From the NCBI RefSeq assembly GCF_028898845.1, contig NZ_CP118574.1, positions 2,232,001 through 2,296,000 of the forward strand: a stretch of DNA of 64,000 nt, given 5' to 3'. A model generated the notes under the pieces. That model saw only the letters and a program-made list of their open reading frames with translations. It was not told where the DNA came from and ran no database searches. This DNA comes from Streptomyces sp. WZ-12 (GTDB lineage: Bacteria > Actinomycetota > Actinomycetes > Streptomycetales > Streptomycetaceae). Positions within the stretch are counted from its first letter, which is position 1. Each line of letters begins with the position of its first letter. This document shows, piece after piece, positions 7,741 through 15,709 of the stretch. A program made the position numbers and the translations under genes.

Positions 7741-9200
7741 GCGCCCCCGACGCCCCGGACCGGTCCGCGGGCCGCTCCGCCACCCCGACCGCCGGTCCGG
7801 CCCGACTCCCCGCCGGCGAGGCCGGTTTCGGCGCCCGTCTGATGACCCCGCTGCTGCTGGGGTCGCTCCTCAACCCCATCAACTCCACGATGATCGCCAC
7901 CGCCCTGGTGGCCATCGGCCGGGACTTCCGCGTCGGCCCCGCCGACACCGCCTGGCTGATCTCGGCGATGTACCTCGCCAGCGCCGTGGGGCAGCCCTCG
8001 CTGGGCCGGGTCGCGGACCGGTTCGGACCGCGCCGGGTCTTCGTCGCCGGCACCGTGGCGGTCTGCGCGGCGGGCCTTCTCGGGGCGCTGGCCCCGACGT
8101 TCGCGCTGCTGATCGTCTCCCGGATCGTCCTCGGCGTCGGCGCCGCGGCCGCGTACCCGGCGGCGATGGCGATGCTGCGCGCCGAGTCGCGCCGGGTGGG
8201 GCGACCCACGCCGCGCGCCGTGCTCGGGCGGATCTCGCTGGCCGCGCTGGCCAGTGCGGCGGTCGGCCCCACCCTCGGCGGGCTGCTCGCCGCGACCGCC
8301 GGCTGGCGGGCGGTCTTCGCGGTCAACATCCCACTGGCGCTGCTGGCCCTGGCCGGCGCGCTGGTCTGGCTCCCGGCCGACCGGGACACCCGGGCGGCGA
8401 CCGCGGCCGACGGCCCCGACGCCGCGGCCCGCGGCTCCCTCGACCCGTTCGGCATCGCGCTCTTCGCCTCCGCACTGACCTGCGCGATGTTCTTCCTGCT
8501 CCGGCTCGACGCCCCGCAGTGGCCGCTGCTCGCGCCGGCCGCCGCGCTCACCGCCGTCCTGGTGTGGTGGCAACTGCGCCACCCCCAACCCTTCATCGAC
8601 CTACGGATGTTGGCCCGCAACCGCGCACTGGTACTGACCTACCTCCGGCACGGGCTGGCCTACCTGGTGATCTACTGCGTGCTGTACGGCTTCAGCCAGT
8701 GGCTGGAGCAGGCGCACGGCTACTCGTCCTTCCACGCCGGGCTGGTGATGCTGCCGATGTCCGGTGCGGCCGCGCTCTGTTCGCTCGCCGGCGCCCGGAC
8801 CCGGGGCATCCGGGCCCCGCTGACCGTCGCGGCGGTCTGCCTGACGGCCGGCAGCGCGGTCTTCCTGCTGCTGCGCGACACCAGCCCACTGCCGCTGCTG
8901 CTGGTCGCCGGCGCGCTCTTCGGCATCCCGCAGGGCCTGGCCGCCACCGGCAACCAGGCCGCGGTCTACGCCCAGGCGCCGGCCGACGGCGTGGGCGCGG
9001 CCGCCGGCCTCCAGCGCACCGCCCAGTACCTCGGCGCGATCACCGCCTCCAGCCTCATCGGGCTGCTCTACGGCCAGCGCGCCACGGACCCGGGCCTGCA
9101 CGCCATCGCGCTGACCGGCGCGGTGCTCGGCGTGCTGCTCCTGGTCCTCACCCTCGCCGACCGGACGCTCCGCACCACGGGCGCCCGCACCCTCGACTGA
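7737..9200 (+). CDS. MFS multidrug-type efflux transporter
   Basis: The 487-aa membrane protein has about 13-14 hydrophobic helices, as in the DHA2 drug:H+ antiporter group. The MFS motif A-like loop GRVADRFGPRR follows helix 2, and an antiporter-type GPTLGGLLAATAGWR segment is in helix 5. It is translationally coupled to the MarR gene (ATGA overlap), so it is probably induced by the compound it exports. The reading frame is open far upstream, but that part overlaps other genes and is not coding. Confidence 0.9.
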   Translation: MSAPDAPDRSAGRSATPTAGPARLPAGEAGFGARLMTPLLLGSLLNPINSTMIATALVAIGRDFRVGPADTAWLISAMYLASAVGQPSLGRVADRFGPRRVFVAGTVAVCAAGLLGALAPTFALLIVSRIVLGVGAAAAYPAAMAMLRAESRRVGRPTPRAVLGRISLAALASAAVGPTLGGLLAATAGWRAVFAVNIPLALLALAGALVWLPADRDTRAATAADGPDAAARGSLDPFGIALFASALTCAMFFLLRLDAPQWPLLAPAAALTAVLVWWQLRHPQPFIDLRMLARNRALVLTYLRHGLAYLVIYCVLYGFSQWLEQAHGYSSFHAGLVMLPMSGAAALCSLAGARTRGIRAPLTVAAVCLTAGSAVFLLLRDTSPLPLLLVAGALFGIPQGLAATGNQAAVYAQAPADGVGAAAGLQRTAQYLGAITASSLIGLLYGQRATDPGLHAIALTGAVLGVLLLVLTLADRTLRTTGARTLD

Positions 9201-9239
9201 CCCGTTCCCCCAACCTCCCTACCCCACCCAGGAGTTACC

Positions 9240-9791
9240 GTGCCCGCGACCACCTTGGACGCCACCACCGCACTGGTCCTGATCGACCTCCAGAAGGGCA
9301 TCACCGCGCTGCCCACCGTCCACCCGGCCGCCGAGGTCGTGGCCCGCGGCGCCCAACTCGCCACAGCGTTCCGGGCCCACGGGCTACCGGTCGTCCTGGT
9401 GAACGTCACCGGCGGCGCCCCGGGCCGCACCGAGGCCGGCGGCCACGGCGGCACCCCGCCCGCCGACTGGGCCGAGCTGGTGCCCGAACTGGACGCGCAA
9501 CCTGGCGACCTCCGCGTCACCAAGCAGCGGTGGGGGGCCTTCCACGACACCGACCTGGACGCCGAGTTGCGGCGCCGCGGGGTCACTCAGGTCGTCTTCG
9601 CCGGGATCGCCACCAGCATCGGCGTGGAGTCCAGCGCCCGCGCCGCGCACGAGCACGGCTACCACGTCACCGTCGCCGTGGACGCGGTGACCGACCTGGA
9701 CGCGGACGCGCACCACCACAGCGTGCGGCGGATCTTCCCGCGGCTCGGCGAGACCGACACCACGGAGGCGATCATCGGCCTTCTGGGCTGA
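9240..9791 (+). CDS. Isochorismatase-family hydrolase lacking the catalytic Cys
   Basis: The 183-aa protein has the cysteine-hydrolase fold: LVLIDLQKGI with the catalytic Asp, LRVTKQRWGAF with the catalytic Lys, and VFAGIATSIGVESSAR where most family members carry the nucleophilic Cys. Here that position reads Gly. True isochorismatases (EntB, PhzD) also have Gly there, while nicotinamidases and amidases need the Cys. The GTG start follows AGGAGTT and lies 39 bases after the exporter gene, so it is probably the third gene of the MarR operon. It may modify the same compound. Confidence 0.85.
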   Translation: MPATTLDATTALVLIDLQKGITALPTVHPAAEVVARGAQLATAFRAHGLPVVLVNVTGGAPGRTEAGGHGGTPPADWAELVPELDAQPGDLRVTKQRWGAFHDTDLDAELRRRGVTQVVFAGIATSIGVESSARAAHEHGYHVTVAVDAVTDLDADAHHHSVRRIFPRLGETDTTEAIIGLLG

Positions 9792-11283
9792 CGCCCTCGA
9801 CCGGGGCGGGGTGCCCGTCGGGGCGCCGCCGGTGCCACTGCAACGCGTCCTGGAGTTGGGCGGCCAACGAGATCAGCCGCGGCTCGCCGTGGGCCGGGCC
9901 CAGGAGTTGGGCGCCCAGCGGCAGCCCGTCCGCGCTGAAGCCGGCCGGGACGCTGATGCCGGGCCAGCCGAGCACGTTCCACGGCCAGGCGTACGGGCAG
10001 GCCGCGATCATGGCCCTGTCGGTCCCCCAGCCGCTGAGCCCGGCGAGGGCGCCGATGCGCGGCGGCGGGGTCGCGGTGGTCGGCGTCAGCAGCACGTCGT
10101 AGCGGCCGAACAGCGCCCCGATCCGGCGGCGTTGGCGCTGCTCGGCGGCCCGGGCGCGGCGCAGCGGCGGCCCGCCGAGCAGCCGGCCCATGCGCGCCGC
10201 CCCCTGGGTGCGGCGGTCCAGCAGCCGGGGGTCGGGGACCCGGGCGGCCCACTCGCCGACCCCGGCGGTGGCGCGCGGGACGAAGGCCAACCCCACCAGC
10301 CCGTAGTCCGGTTCGGCCTCCTCGACGAGGTGGCCGAGGCCGGCCAGGGTGCGGGCGAGGGCGATCACCGCGGCCCGCACATCGGGGTGGAGCGGCTTGC
10401 GGGTGAAGGTGGTGGCGGCCTTCCAGGACAGCGCGATCCGCAGCCGGCCTGGGTCCCGGCGGGCGGCCTCGCGGGCCGCGATGACCGGTGGCCGGTGCAG
10501 GTCCCCGGCGTGGTTGCCGCTGGCGACGTCGAGCAGCAGCGCGGCGTCCTCGACGGTGCGGGCCAACGGGCCGATGCCGGTGATGCCCTGGAACGCCTCG
10601 GCGTCCGGCCAGGTCGAGATCCGGCCGCGCTGCGGTTTGATGCCGACGAGGTGGGACCAGGCGGCGGGGATCCGGACCGAGCCGGCGCCGTCGGTGCCCA
10701 GCGCGGCCGGCACCAGCCCGGCGGCGACCGCGGCGGCCGAACCGCCGGACGAACCGCCGGGGGTGTGCGCGAGGTTCCAGGGGTTGCGGGTGTCGCCGAA
10801 GGCCGGGCCCTCGGTGAACGGCCACTGGCCCAGCTCGCAGGCGTTGGTCTTGCCGACGATGACCGCGCCGGCGGCGCGCAGCCGCCGCACCACCTCGGCG
10901 TCGTGCTGCTTGACCGGGAACTCCCCGGCGCAGCCGAACGCGGTGGGCTCGCCGGCCACATCGGTGTCGTCCTTGACCGCGACCGGCACGCCGAGCAGCG
11001 GCGTCCGCTCCCCGGCCGCGAGCCGGCGGTCCGCCTCCGCTGCCTCGGCCAGCGCCGCCTCGGCGCGGACCCGGCGGAAGGCGTTGACGGTGTCCTGGGT
11101 GGCCGCGATCCGCTCCAGGGAGCGGCGGACCAGGGCGGTGGCGGTGACCGCGCCGTCGGCCAGGGCCCGGGCCTGTTCGGCGAGCCCCTCCCACTGACCG
11201 TCGAGTTGCCCGGCGGGGGCGGGGCGGCGGGGGTGGTCCGGGGACCCTCCGGTCCGGCGTTCCTGGCTCTCGTCGACGCTCAC
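9772..11283 (-). CDS. Amidase-signature family amidase
   Basis: The 503-aa protein has the Ser-cisSer-Lys amidase signature: VPVAVKDDTDVAGEPT with the catalytic Lys, and HTPGGSSGGSAAAVAAG with the cis-Ser region. AALGTDGAGSVRIPAAW contains the nucleophile region. Members hydrolyse varied linear amides; the substrate is not predictable. The GTG start at 11283 follows GGGAGGG, which sits directly beside a stem-loop. The 3' end overlaps the convergent isochorismatase gene by 20 bases. Confidence 0.9.
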   Translation of the reverse strand: MSVDESQERRTGGSPDHPRRPAPAGQLDGQWEGLAEQARALADGAVTATALVRRSLERIAATQDTVNAFRRVRAEAALAEAAEADRRLAAGERTPLLGVPVAVKDDTDVAGEPTAFGCAGEFPVKQHDAEVVRRLRAAGAVIVGKTNACELGQWPFTEGPAFGDTRNPWNLAHTPGGSSGGSAAAVAAGLVPAALGTDGAGSVRIPAAWSHLVGIKPQRGRISTWPDAEAFQGITGIGPLARTVEDAALLLDVASGNHAGDLHRPPVIAAREAARRDPGRLRIALSWKAATTFTRKPLHPDVRAAVIALARTLAGLGHLVEEAEPDYGLVGLAFVPRATAGVGEWAARVPDPRLLDRRTQGAARMGRLLGGPPLRRARAAEQRQRRRIGALFGRYDVLLTPTTATPPPRIGALAGLSGWGTDRAMIAACPYAWPWNVLGWPGISVPAGFSADGLPLGAQLLGPAHGEPRLISLAAQLQDALQWHRRRPDGHPAPVEGVSPEGR

Positions 11284-11296
11284 GCTGCGTGCCCTC

Positions 11297-11330
11297 CCTG
11301 GGACCGCTCACTCGAACGAACGGTCCCAGG
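11297..11330 (-). promoter_or_regulatory. Stem-loop just upstream of the amidase ribosome-binding site
   Basis: CCTGGGACCG at 11297-11306 and its exact reverse complement at 11321-11330 flank a 14-base loop. On the amidase mRNA the hairpin ends directly at the GGGAGGG ribosome-binding site, so it could control translation or be an operator. It is not followed by a T-run. Confidence 0.45.
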
Positions 11331-11431
11331 AGGCTAATCGGCCCCGCAGGGGCCGGCAACGACGCCGCGCGGCGCGACACATCGACGACACACGGACGGC
11401 ACACACCGGCCCCGCGGGGGCTGGTTCCGGC

Positions 11432-13243
11432 CTACGGCGCCGGGTGAACGACCTGTGCGGAGCCGCCGCCGCGGCGGACCTTCTCGGCCGCGGCGAGCCA
11501 GCGGCCGTCCGGCAGCCGCTGCACGCCGGTGGCCGCGCCGATCTCCGGGTTCAGCTTGAAGGAGTGGCCGAGCGCCTCCAGTTGCTTGCGCAGCGGGCTG
11601 TTGTAGAGGGCCGGTTCGAGCTCGGTGGCGGCGGCGTTGCGCTGGCTGGCGCGCGGTGCGGCGATCGCGTCCACCAACGACATCCCGCGGTCGAGGTGGT
11701 TGATCAGGGTCTGCAGGACGGTGGTGATGATGGTGGCGCCGCCGGGCGAGCCCACGGCCAGCACGGGCGCGCCGTGGCGCAGCACGATGGTCGGGGAGAT
11801 GGACGAGCGCGGCCGCTTGCCGGGGCCCGGCAGGTTGGGGTCGTGCACGGCCGGGTCGATGGGCGTGAAGGAGAAGTCGGTCAGCTCGTTGTTGAGCAGG
11901 AAGCCGCGGCCGGGGACGGCGATGCCGCTGCCGCCGGTCTGCTCGATGGTGAGGGTGTAGGCGACGATGTTGCCCCACTTGTCGGCGACGGTGAGGTGGG
12001 TGGTGTTCTCCCCCTCGTACGTCGTCGGGACGGCCTTGCCGGTGCTGCCGCAGGGCTTCGGGTGGCGCGGGTCGCCGGGCGCGAGCGGGCTGGTGAGCGC
12101 CTTGTGGTCGTTGATCAGGCACGCGCGGGAGTCGGCGAAGCGCTTGGAGGTCAGGCCCTTGACGGGGACGTCCTCGAAGGCGGGGTCGCCGACCCAGCGG
12201 CCGCGGTCGGCGAAGGCGATCCGGCTGGCCTCGATGTAGCGGTGCAGGAACTGCGTCTCGGACAGGTGCGAGAGGTCGCTCTTCCCCAGGATGTTGAGCG
12301 CCTCGGCCATGCTGGTGCCGCCGGAGGAGGACGGCGCCATGCCGTAGACGTCCAGGCCGCGGTAGGTGGTGTGGGTCGGCGGGTGGAGCAGCGTGTGGTA
12401 GGCGCGGAGGTCGGCGGTGGTCAGGTGGCCGGGGCGGACCTTGCGGTCGGCGCCGGCGCGGACCGGCGGCCGCTGCACGGTGCGGACGATGTCCCGCCCG
12501 ATGGACCCGTGGTAGAGGGCGCCGATGCCCTTGCTCCCCAACTCCCGGTAGGTGCGGGCCAGATCGGGGTTCTTCAGGGTGGAGCCGACCACCGGCAGCT
12601 TGCCGCCGGGCAGGAACAGGGCGGCGGTGGCCGGGAAGTCGCGGAACCGCGCCTCGTTGTCCGCGGTCTGCTGACGGAAGGTCGCATCGACGGTGAAGCC
12701 GTTCTTGGCGATCCGCTCGGCGGGCCTGAGGACCTGCCCCAGGGAACGGCTGCCCCACTTCTTCAGGGCGCTGTCCCAGGTGGCGGGGGTGCCGGGGGTG
12801 CCGATGCTGAGCCCGCTGGTGACCGCGTCGGCGAACGGTATCGGCTTGCCGTTCTCCACGAAGAGGTTCTTGGTGGCGGTGCGGGGCGCGGTCTCCCGGC
12901 CGTCGAGGGTGCGCACGGTCTTGGTCTTGGCGTCGTAGTAGACGAAGTAGCCGCCGCCTCCGACGCCGGCCGAGTACGGCTCGGTGACGCCGAGGGCGGC
13001 GGCGGTGGCGACTGCCGCGTCGACCGCGTTGCCGCCCTTGCGGAGCACCTCGATGCCGGCGGCCGAGGCGTCCGCGTCGACGCTGGAGACCACGCCGCCG
13101 TAGCCGACGGCGACCGGGGTCTTGGCGGGGGTGGCGGGACCGGAGCGGGGTGCCGCGGTCCGGGCCGCGGCGGGGACCGCCATCAGGGAGCCGGCCAGCG
13201 CGGCCGTGACTCCCAGAACGGTGAGACGTCGGGCGTTCGACAT
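11432..13243 (-). CDS. ggt: Gamma-glutamyltransferase precursor
   Basis: The 603-aa protein has a Sec-type signal peptide of about 28 residues and the two-subunit layout of gamma-glutamyltranspeptidases. The self-cleavage and nucleophile motif GENTTHLTVADKWGN is near residue 412; its first Thr should become the N-terminus of the small subunit. Other family motifs seen are KGGNAVDAAVATAAALGV, APSSSGGTSMAEALNILG and VGSPGGATIITTVLQ. It would cleave glutathione or other gamma-glutamyl compounds outside the cell. The start at 13243 follows GGAGGAAG; an upstream in-frame extension lacks a signal peptide. Confidence 0.93.
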   Translation of the reverse strand: MSNARRLTVLGVTAALAGSLMAVPAAARTAAPRSGPATPAKTPVAVGYGGVVSSVDADASAAGIEVLRKGGNAVDAAVATAAALGVTEPYSAGVGGGGYFVYYDAKTKTVRTLDGRETAPRTATKNLFVENGKPIPFADAVTSGLSIGTPGTPATWDSALKKWGSRSLGQVLRPAERIAKNGFTVDATFRQQTADNEARFRDFPATAALFLPGGKLPVVGSTLKNPDLARTYRELGSKGIGALYHGSIGRDIVRTVQRPPVRAGADRKVRPGHLTTADLRAYHTLLHPPTHTTYRGLDVYGMAPSSSGGTSMAEALNILGKSDLSHLSETQFLHRYIEASRIAFADRGRWVGDPAFEDVPVKGLTSKRFADSRACLINDHKALTSPLAPGDPRHPKPCGSTGKAVPTTYEGENTTHLTVADKWGNIVAYTLTIEQTGGSGIAVPGRGFLLNNELTDFSFTPIDPAVHDPNLPGPGKRPRSSISPTIVLRHGAPVLAVGSPGGATIITTVLQTLINHLDRGMSLVDAIAAPRASQRNAAATELEPALYNSPLRKQLEALGHSFKLNPEIGAATGVQRLPDGRWLAAAEKVRRGGGSAQVVHPAP

Positions 13244-13471
13244 ACCTGGACTTCCTCCAAGTGCGGTGCGAGGGGGCGGCAGGGGCCGGAGCCTACCGGG
13301 GCCAACTGCCCACCGACAGGGGATGATTGGGTTATTGCGGGCGGTTCGCGGGCCGGGCGGTTTCGGACCCGGGCGTACGGTCCCGCCGTATCCGCACGGA
13401 TCCGGGCAAGCAGTACGGGTCGGCGGCCCGCCCTCGAACACCCGCCCGACGGTTCGCTACGCTCCCCCGCC

Positions 13472-14218
13472 ATGGACGACACCCTGCTGCTCCTTCTGAT
13501 CGCGGTGGCCGCCCTCGTCGTGGGGCTGGCCGCCGGCTGGGCCGGGCAATCGGCGGCGGCCCGCCGCAAGCTGACCCGGGAACAGCGCTTCTTCGGACTG
13601 CCCGCCGGTTCCGAATGCGTCGTGGTCACCCACCGGGACAGCGCCGCGGCCCAATGGAGCATCCCCCGACACGACGCGCTCGCCCTGCTCGGGCTGGCCG
13701 CGGTGATCGAGAACTGCGGTGCGCACCCCGAAGTCGCCCCGCACGACACCGGGCTCCAGGGATTCGGCGCGCGCACCGAGTTCTGCGTGGGCGACCCCAC
13801 CGCGCACCGCCGGCTCGCCGCCCACCTGGCGAACCTGCTGCCGGGCGTCGCGGTGCACCCGGGTGACGCGACCGGCGCCGGCCGGGGCACCCTCACCGTG
13901 GGTGGGACCACGTACCGCATGGAGCCGGGGGCGGTGGAGTACGTGCTGCTGGCCCGGCTGACGGCCGGGGAGATCGGCCGGCCAGTGTTCCTGGCGGCCG
14001 GTCAACGGCCGGTCACCCACCGGGCGGCGGTCCGCCACCTGGTCCGCAACCGGGCCAAACTGGCCCGCCGCTACGGCCCGGACGGGCAGTTCGCGCTACT
14101 GCTGAAGGTGGTCAACTCGCAGGCGTACGGCCCCGATGTGGTGGAGTTGGTGGCCGACGTCAGCAAGGCGGCGTTGGATCCGGCGGAGGCCAAGGGGCAG
14201 CATCGGGCGACGACCTGA
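13472..14218 (+). CDS. Membrane-anchored protein of unknown function
   Basis: The 248-aa protein starts with one strongly hydrophobic helix (LLLLLIAVAALVVGLAAGWAG), then a basic stop-transfer segment and a soluble domain of about 210 residues, probably cytosolic. I do not recognise the domain. Visible stretches include REQRFFGLPAGSECVVVTHR and GTTYRMEPGAVEYVLLARL. The ATG follows a TACGCT hexamer by eight bases, so the transcript may be leaderless. It lies 51 bases upstream of the antiporter gene on the same strand. Confidence 0.7.
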   Translation: MDDTLLLLLIAVAALVVGLAAGWAGQSAAARRKLTREQRFFGLPAGSECVVVTHRDSAAAQWSIPRHDALALLGLAAVIENCGAHPEVAPHDTGLQGFGARTEFCVGDPTAHRRLAAHLANLLPGVAVHPGDATGAGRGTLTVGGTTYRMEPGAVEYVLLARLTAGEIGRPVFLAAGQRPVTHRAAVRHLVRNRAKLARRYGPDGQFALLLKVVNSQAYGPDVVELVADVSKAALDPAEAKGQHRATT

Positions 14219-14269
14219 GGCGGCCTCACCAACGGGCGGGGGCCCGCCTTCTCTGCCAAGCTCAGGGGC

Positions 14270-15376
14270 ATGAGTCCCCGTACTCGTAGGCGTACTCCCT
14301 TCCTGCGCTGGACCGGTGCGCTGCCGGTCGTGGCGATGGTGCTGCTGATCCTGGTCTGGGGCCGGTCGTTGCCCGCGCCGCTGGTGGGGGTGGTGTCGCT
14401 GTTCCTGGCCGGGGCGGTGCTGGCGGCGGTGCACCACGCGGAGGTGATCGCGCACCGGGTGGGCGAGCCGTTCGGGTCGCTGGTGCTGGCGGTCGCGGTG
14501 ACCATCATCGAGGTGGCGCTGATCGTCACGTTGATGGTCGACGGCGGGGAGAAGAGCGCACCGCTGGCCCGGGACACCGTCTTCGCGGCGGTGATGATCA
14601 CCTGCAACGGCATCGTCGGGCTCAGCCTCCTGGTCGCCGCGCTCAAGCGGAAGGTGGCGGTCTTCAACGCCGAGGGCACCGGCGCCGCGCTGGCCTCGGT
14701 CGCCACGGTGGCCGGCCTCAGCCTGGCGCTGCCGACCTTCACCACCTCCACGTCCGGACCCCAGTTCTCCGGTCCGCAGTTGCTCTTCGCGGCGATCGCC
14801 GCGCTGACGCTGTACGGCCTGTTCGTCGCCACCCAGACCTTCCGGCACCGGGACTACTTCCTGCCGGTCACCGCCACCGGCGAGGTGATCGACACCGAGG
14901 ACCACGCCCATCCGCCGTCCGCCAGGGAGGCGCTGGCCAGCCTGGCGTTGCTGGCGCTGGCGCTGATCTCGGTGGTGGGGCTGGCCAAGGCGGTCTCCCC
15001 CACCATCGAGTCCGGGGTGGCCAGCGCCGGCCTGCCGTCGTCCGTGGTCGGCGTGGTGATCGCGCTGCTGGTGCTGCTCCCGGAGACCATCGCGGCGGTC
15101 CGCGCGGCCCGCCGGGACCGGGTGCAGACCAGCCTCAACCTCGGCCTGGGCTCGGCGATGGCCAGCATCGGCCTGACGATCCCGGCGGTCGCGCTGGCCA
15201 CGGTGTGGCTCAAGGGCCCGCTCATCCTGGGCCTGGGCGCCACCCACATGGTGCTGCTGGTGCTCACCGTCGTCGTCGGCACGCTGACGGTGGTGCCCGG
15301 CCGGGCCACCCTGCTCCAGGGCGGTGTCCATCTGACGCTGCTGGCGGCGTACCTCGTGCTCGCGGTCAGCCCCTGA
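14270..15376 (+). CDS. chaA: Calcium/sodium:proton antiporter, ChaA-like
   Basis: The 368-aa protein has about 11 membrane helices and the paired alpha-repeats of Ca2+/cation antiporters. Repeat 1 has the acidic motif GEPFGSLVLAVAVTIIEVALI; repeat 2 has LVLLPETIAAVRAARRDRVQTSLNLGLGSAMASIGLT. The conserved Glu residues in these helices bind the cation. HHAEVIAHRVGEP matches ChaA of enteric bacteria. It probably exports Ca2+, Na+ or K+ in exchange for protons. Confidence 0.88.
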   Translation: MSPRTRRRTPFLRWTGALPVVAMVLLILVWGRSLPAPLVGVVSLFLAGAVLAAVHHAEVIAHRVGEPFGSLVLAVAVTIIEVALIVTLMVDGGEKSAPLARDTVFAAVMITCNGIVGLSLLVAALKRKVAVFNAEGTGAALASVATVAGLSLALPTFTTSTSGPQFSGPQLLFAAIAALTLYGLFVATQTFRHRDYFLPVTATGEVIDTEDHAHPPSAREALASLALLALALISVVGLAKAVSPTIESGVASAGLPSSVVGVVIALLVLLPETIAAVRAARRDRVQTSLNLGLGSAMASIGLTIPAVALATVWLKGPLILGLGATHMVLLVLTVVVGTLTVVPGRATLLQGGVHLTLLAAYLVLAVSP

Positions 15377-15709
15377 CGAACGGCCGCTCCCCGGCGCGGT
15401 GTTGACGCGCGACGGTCCCGTTGGGCGACGGGAGGGGAGGGTGCCGGTACCCGTGCCGCGCCGAGCCGATCGCGACGACCACGGAGCGTGAGAGCGGTCA
15501 CCCTGTGCACCGGAACCCGACGAGATGGTTTATCGTTCAATTGACGGCGGGCCCCAACGGGCCGCGCCCCCTCGGACCGCCCCGGCCGGATTCCCCCGTC
15601 CGGCCGGGGCTTCCCCCTCTCCGGCCCGTCCGCGCCGCACCCGCGCCCCCGGCGGCCGGACCACCCGTCTTCCTTCCTCCGCATGCCGCCGCCCCGGAAC
15701 GCGCCTTGA
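15377..15709. other. Intergenic region
   Basis: There is no convincing gene in these 333 bases. Open frames cross the region but are very rich in Pro/Ala/Arg and match nothing I recognise. It probably holds the promoter of the MMPL gene; I see no distinct operator. Confidence 0.5.
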
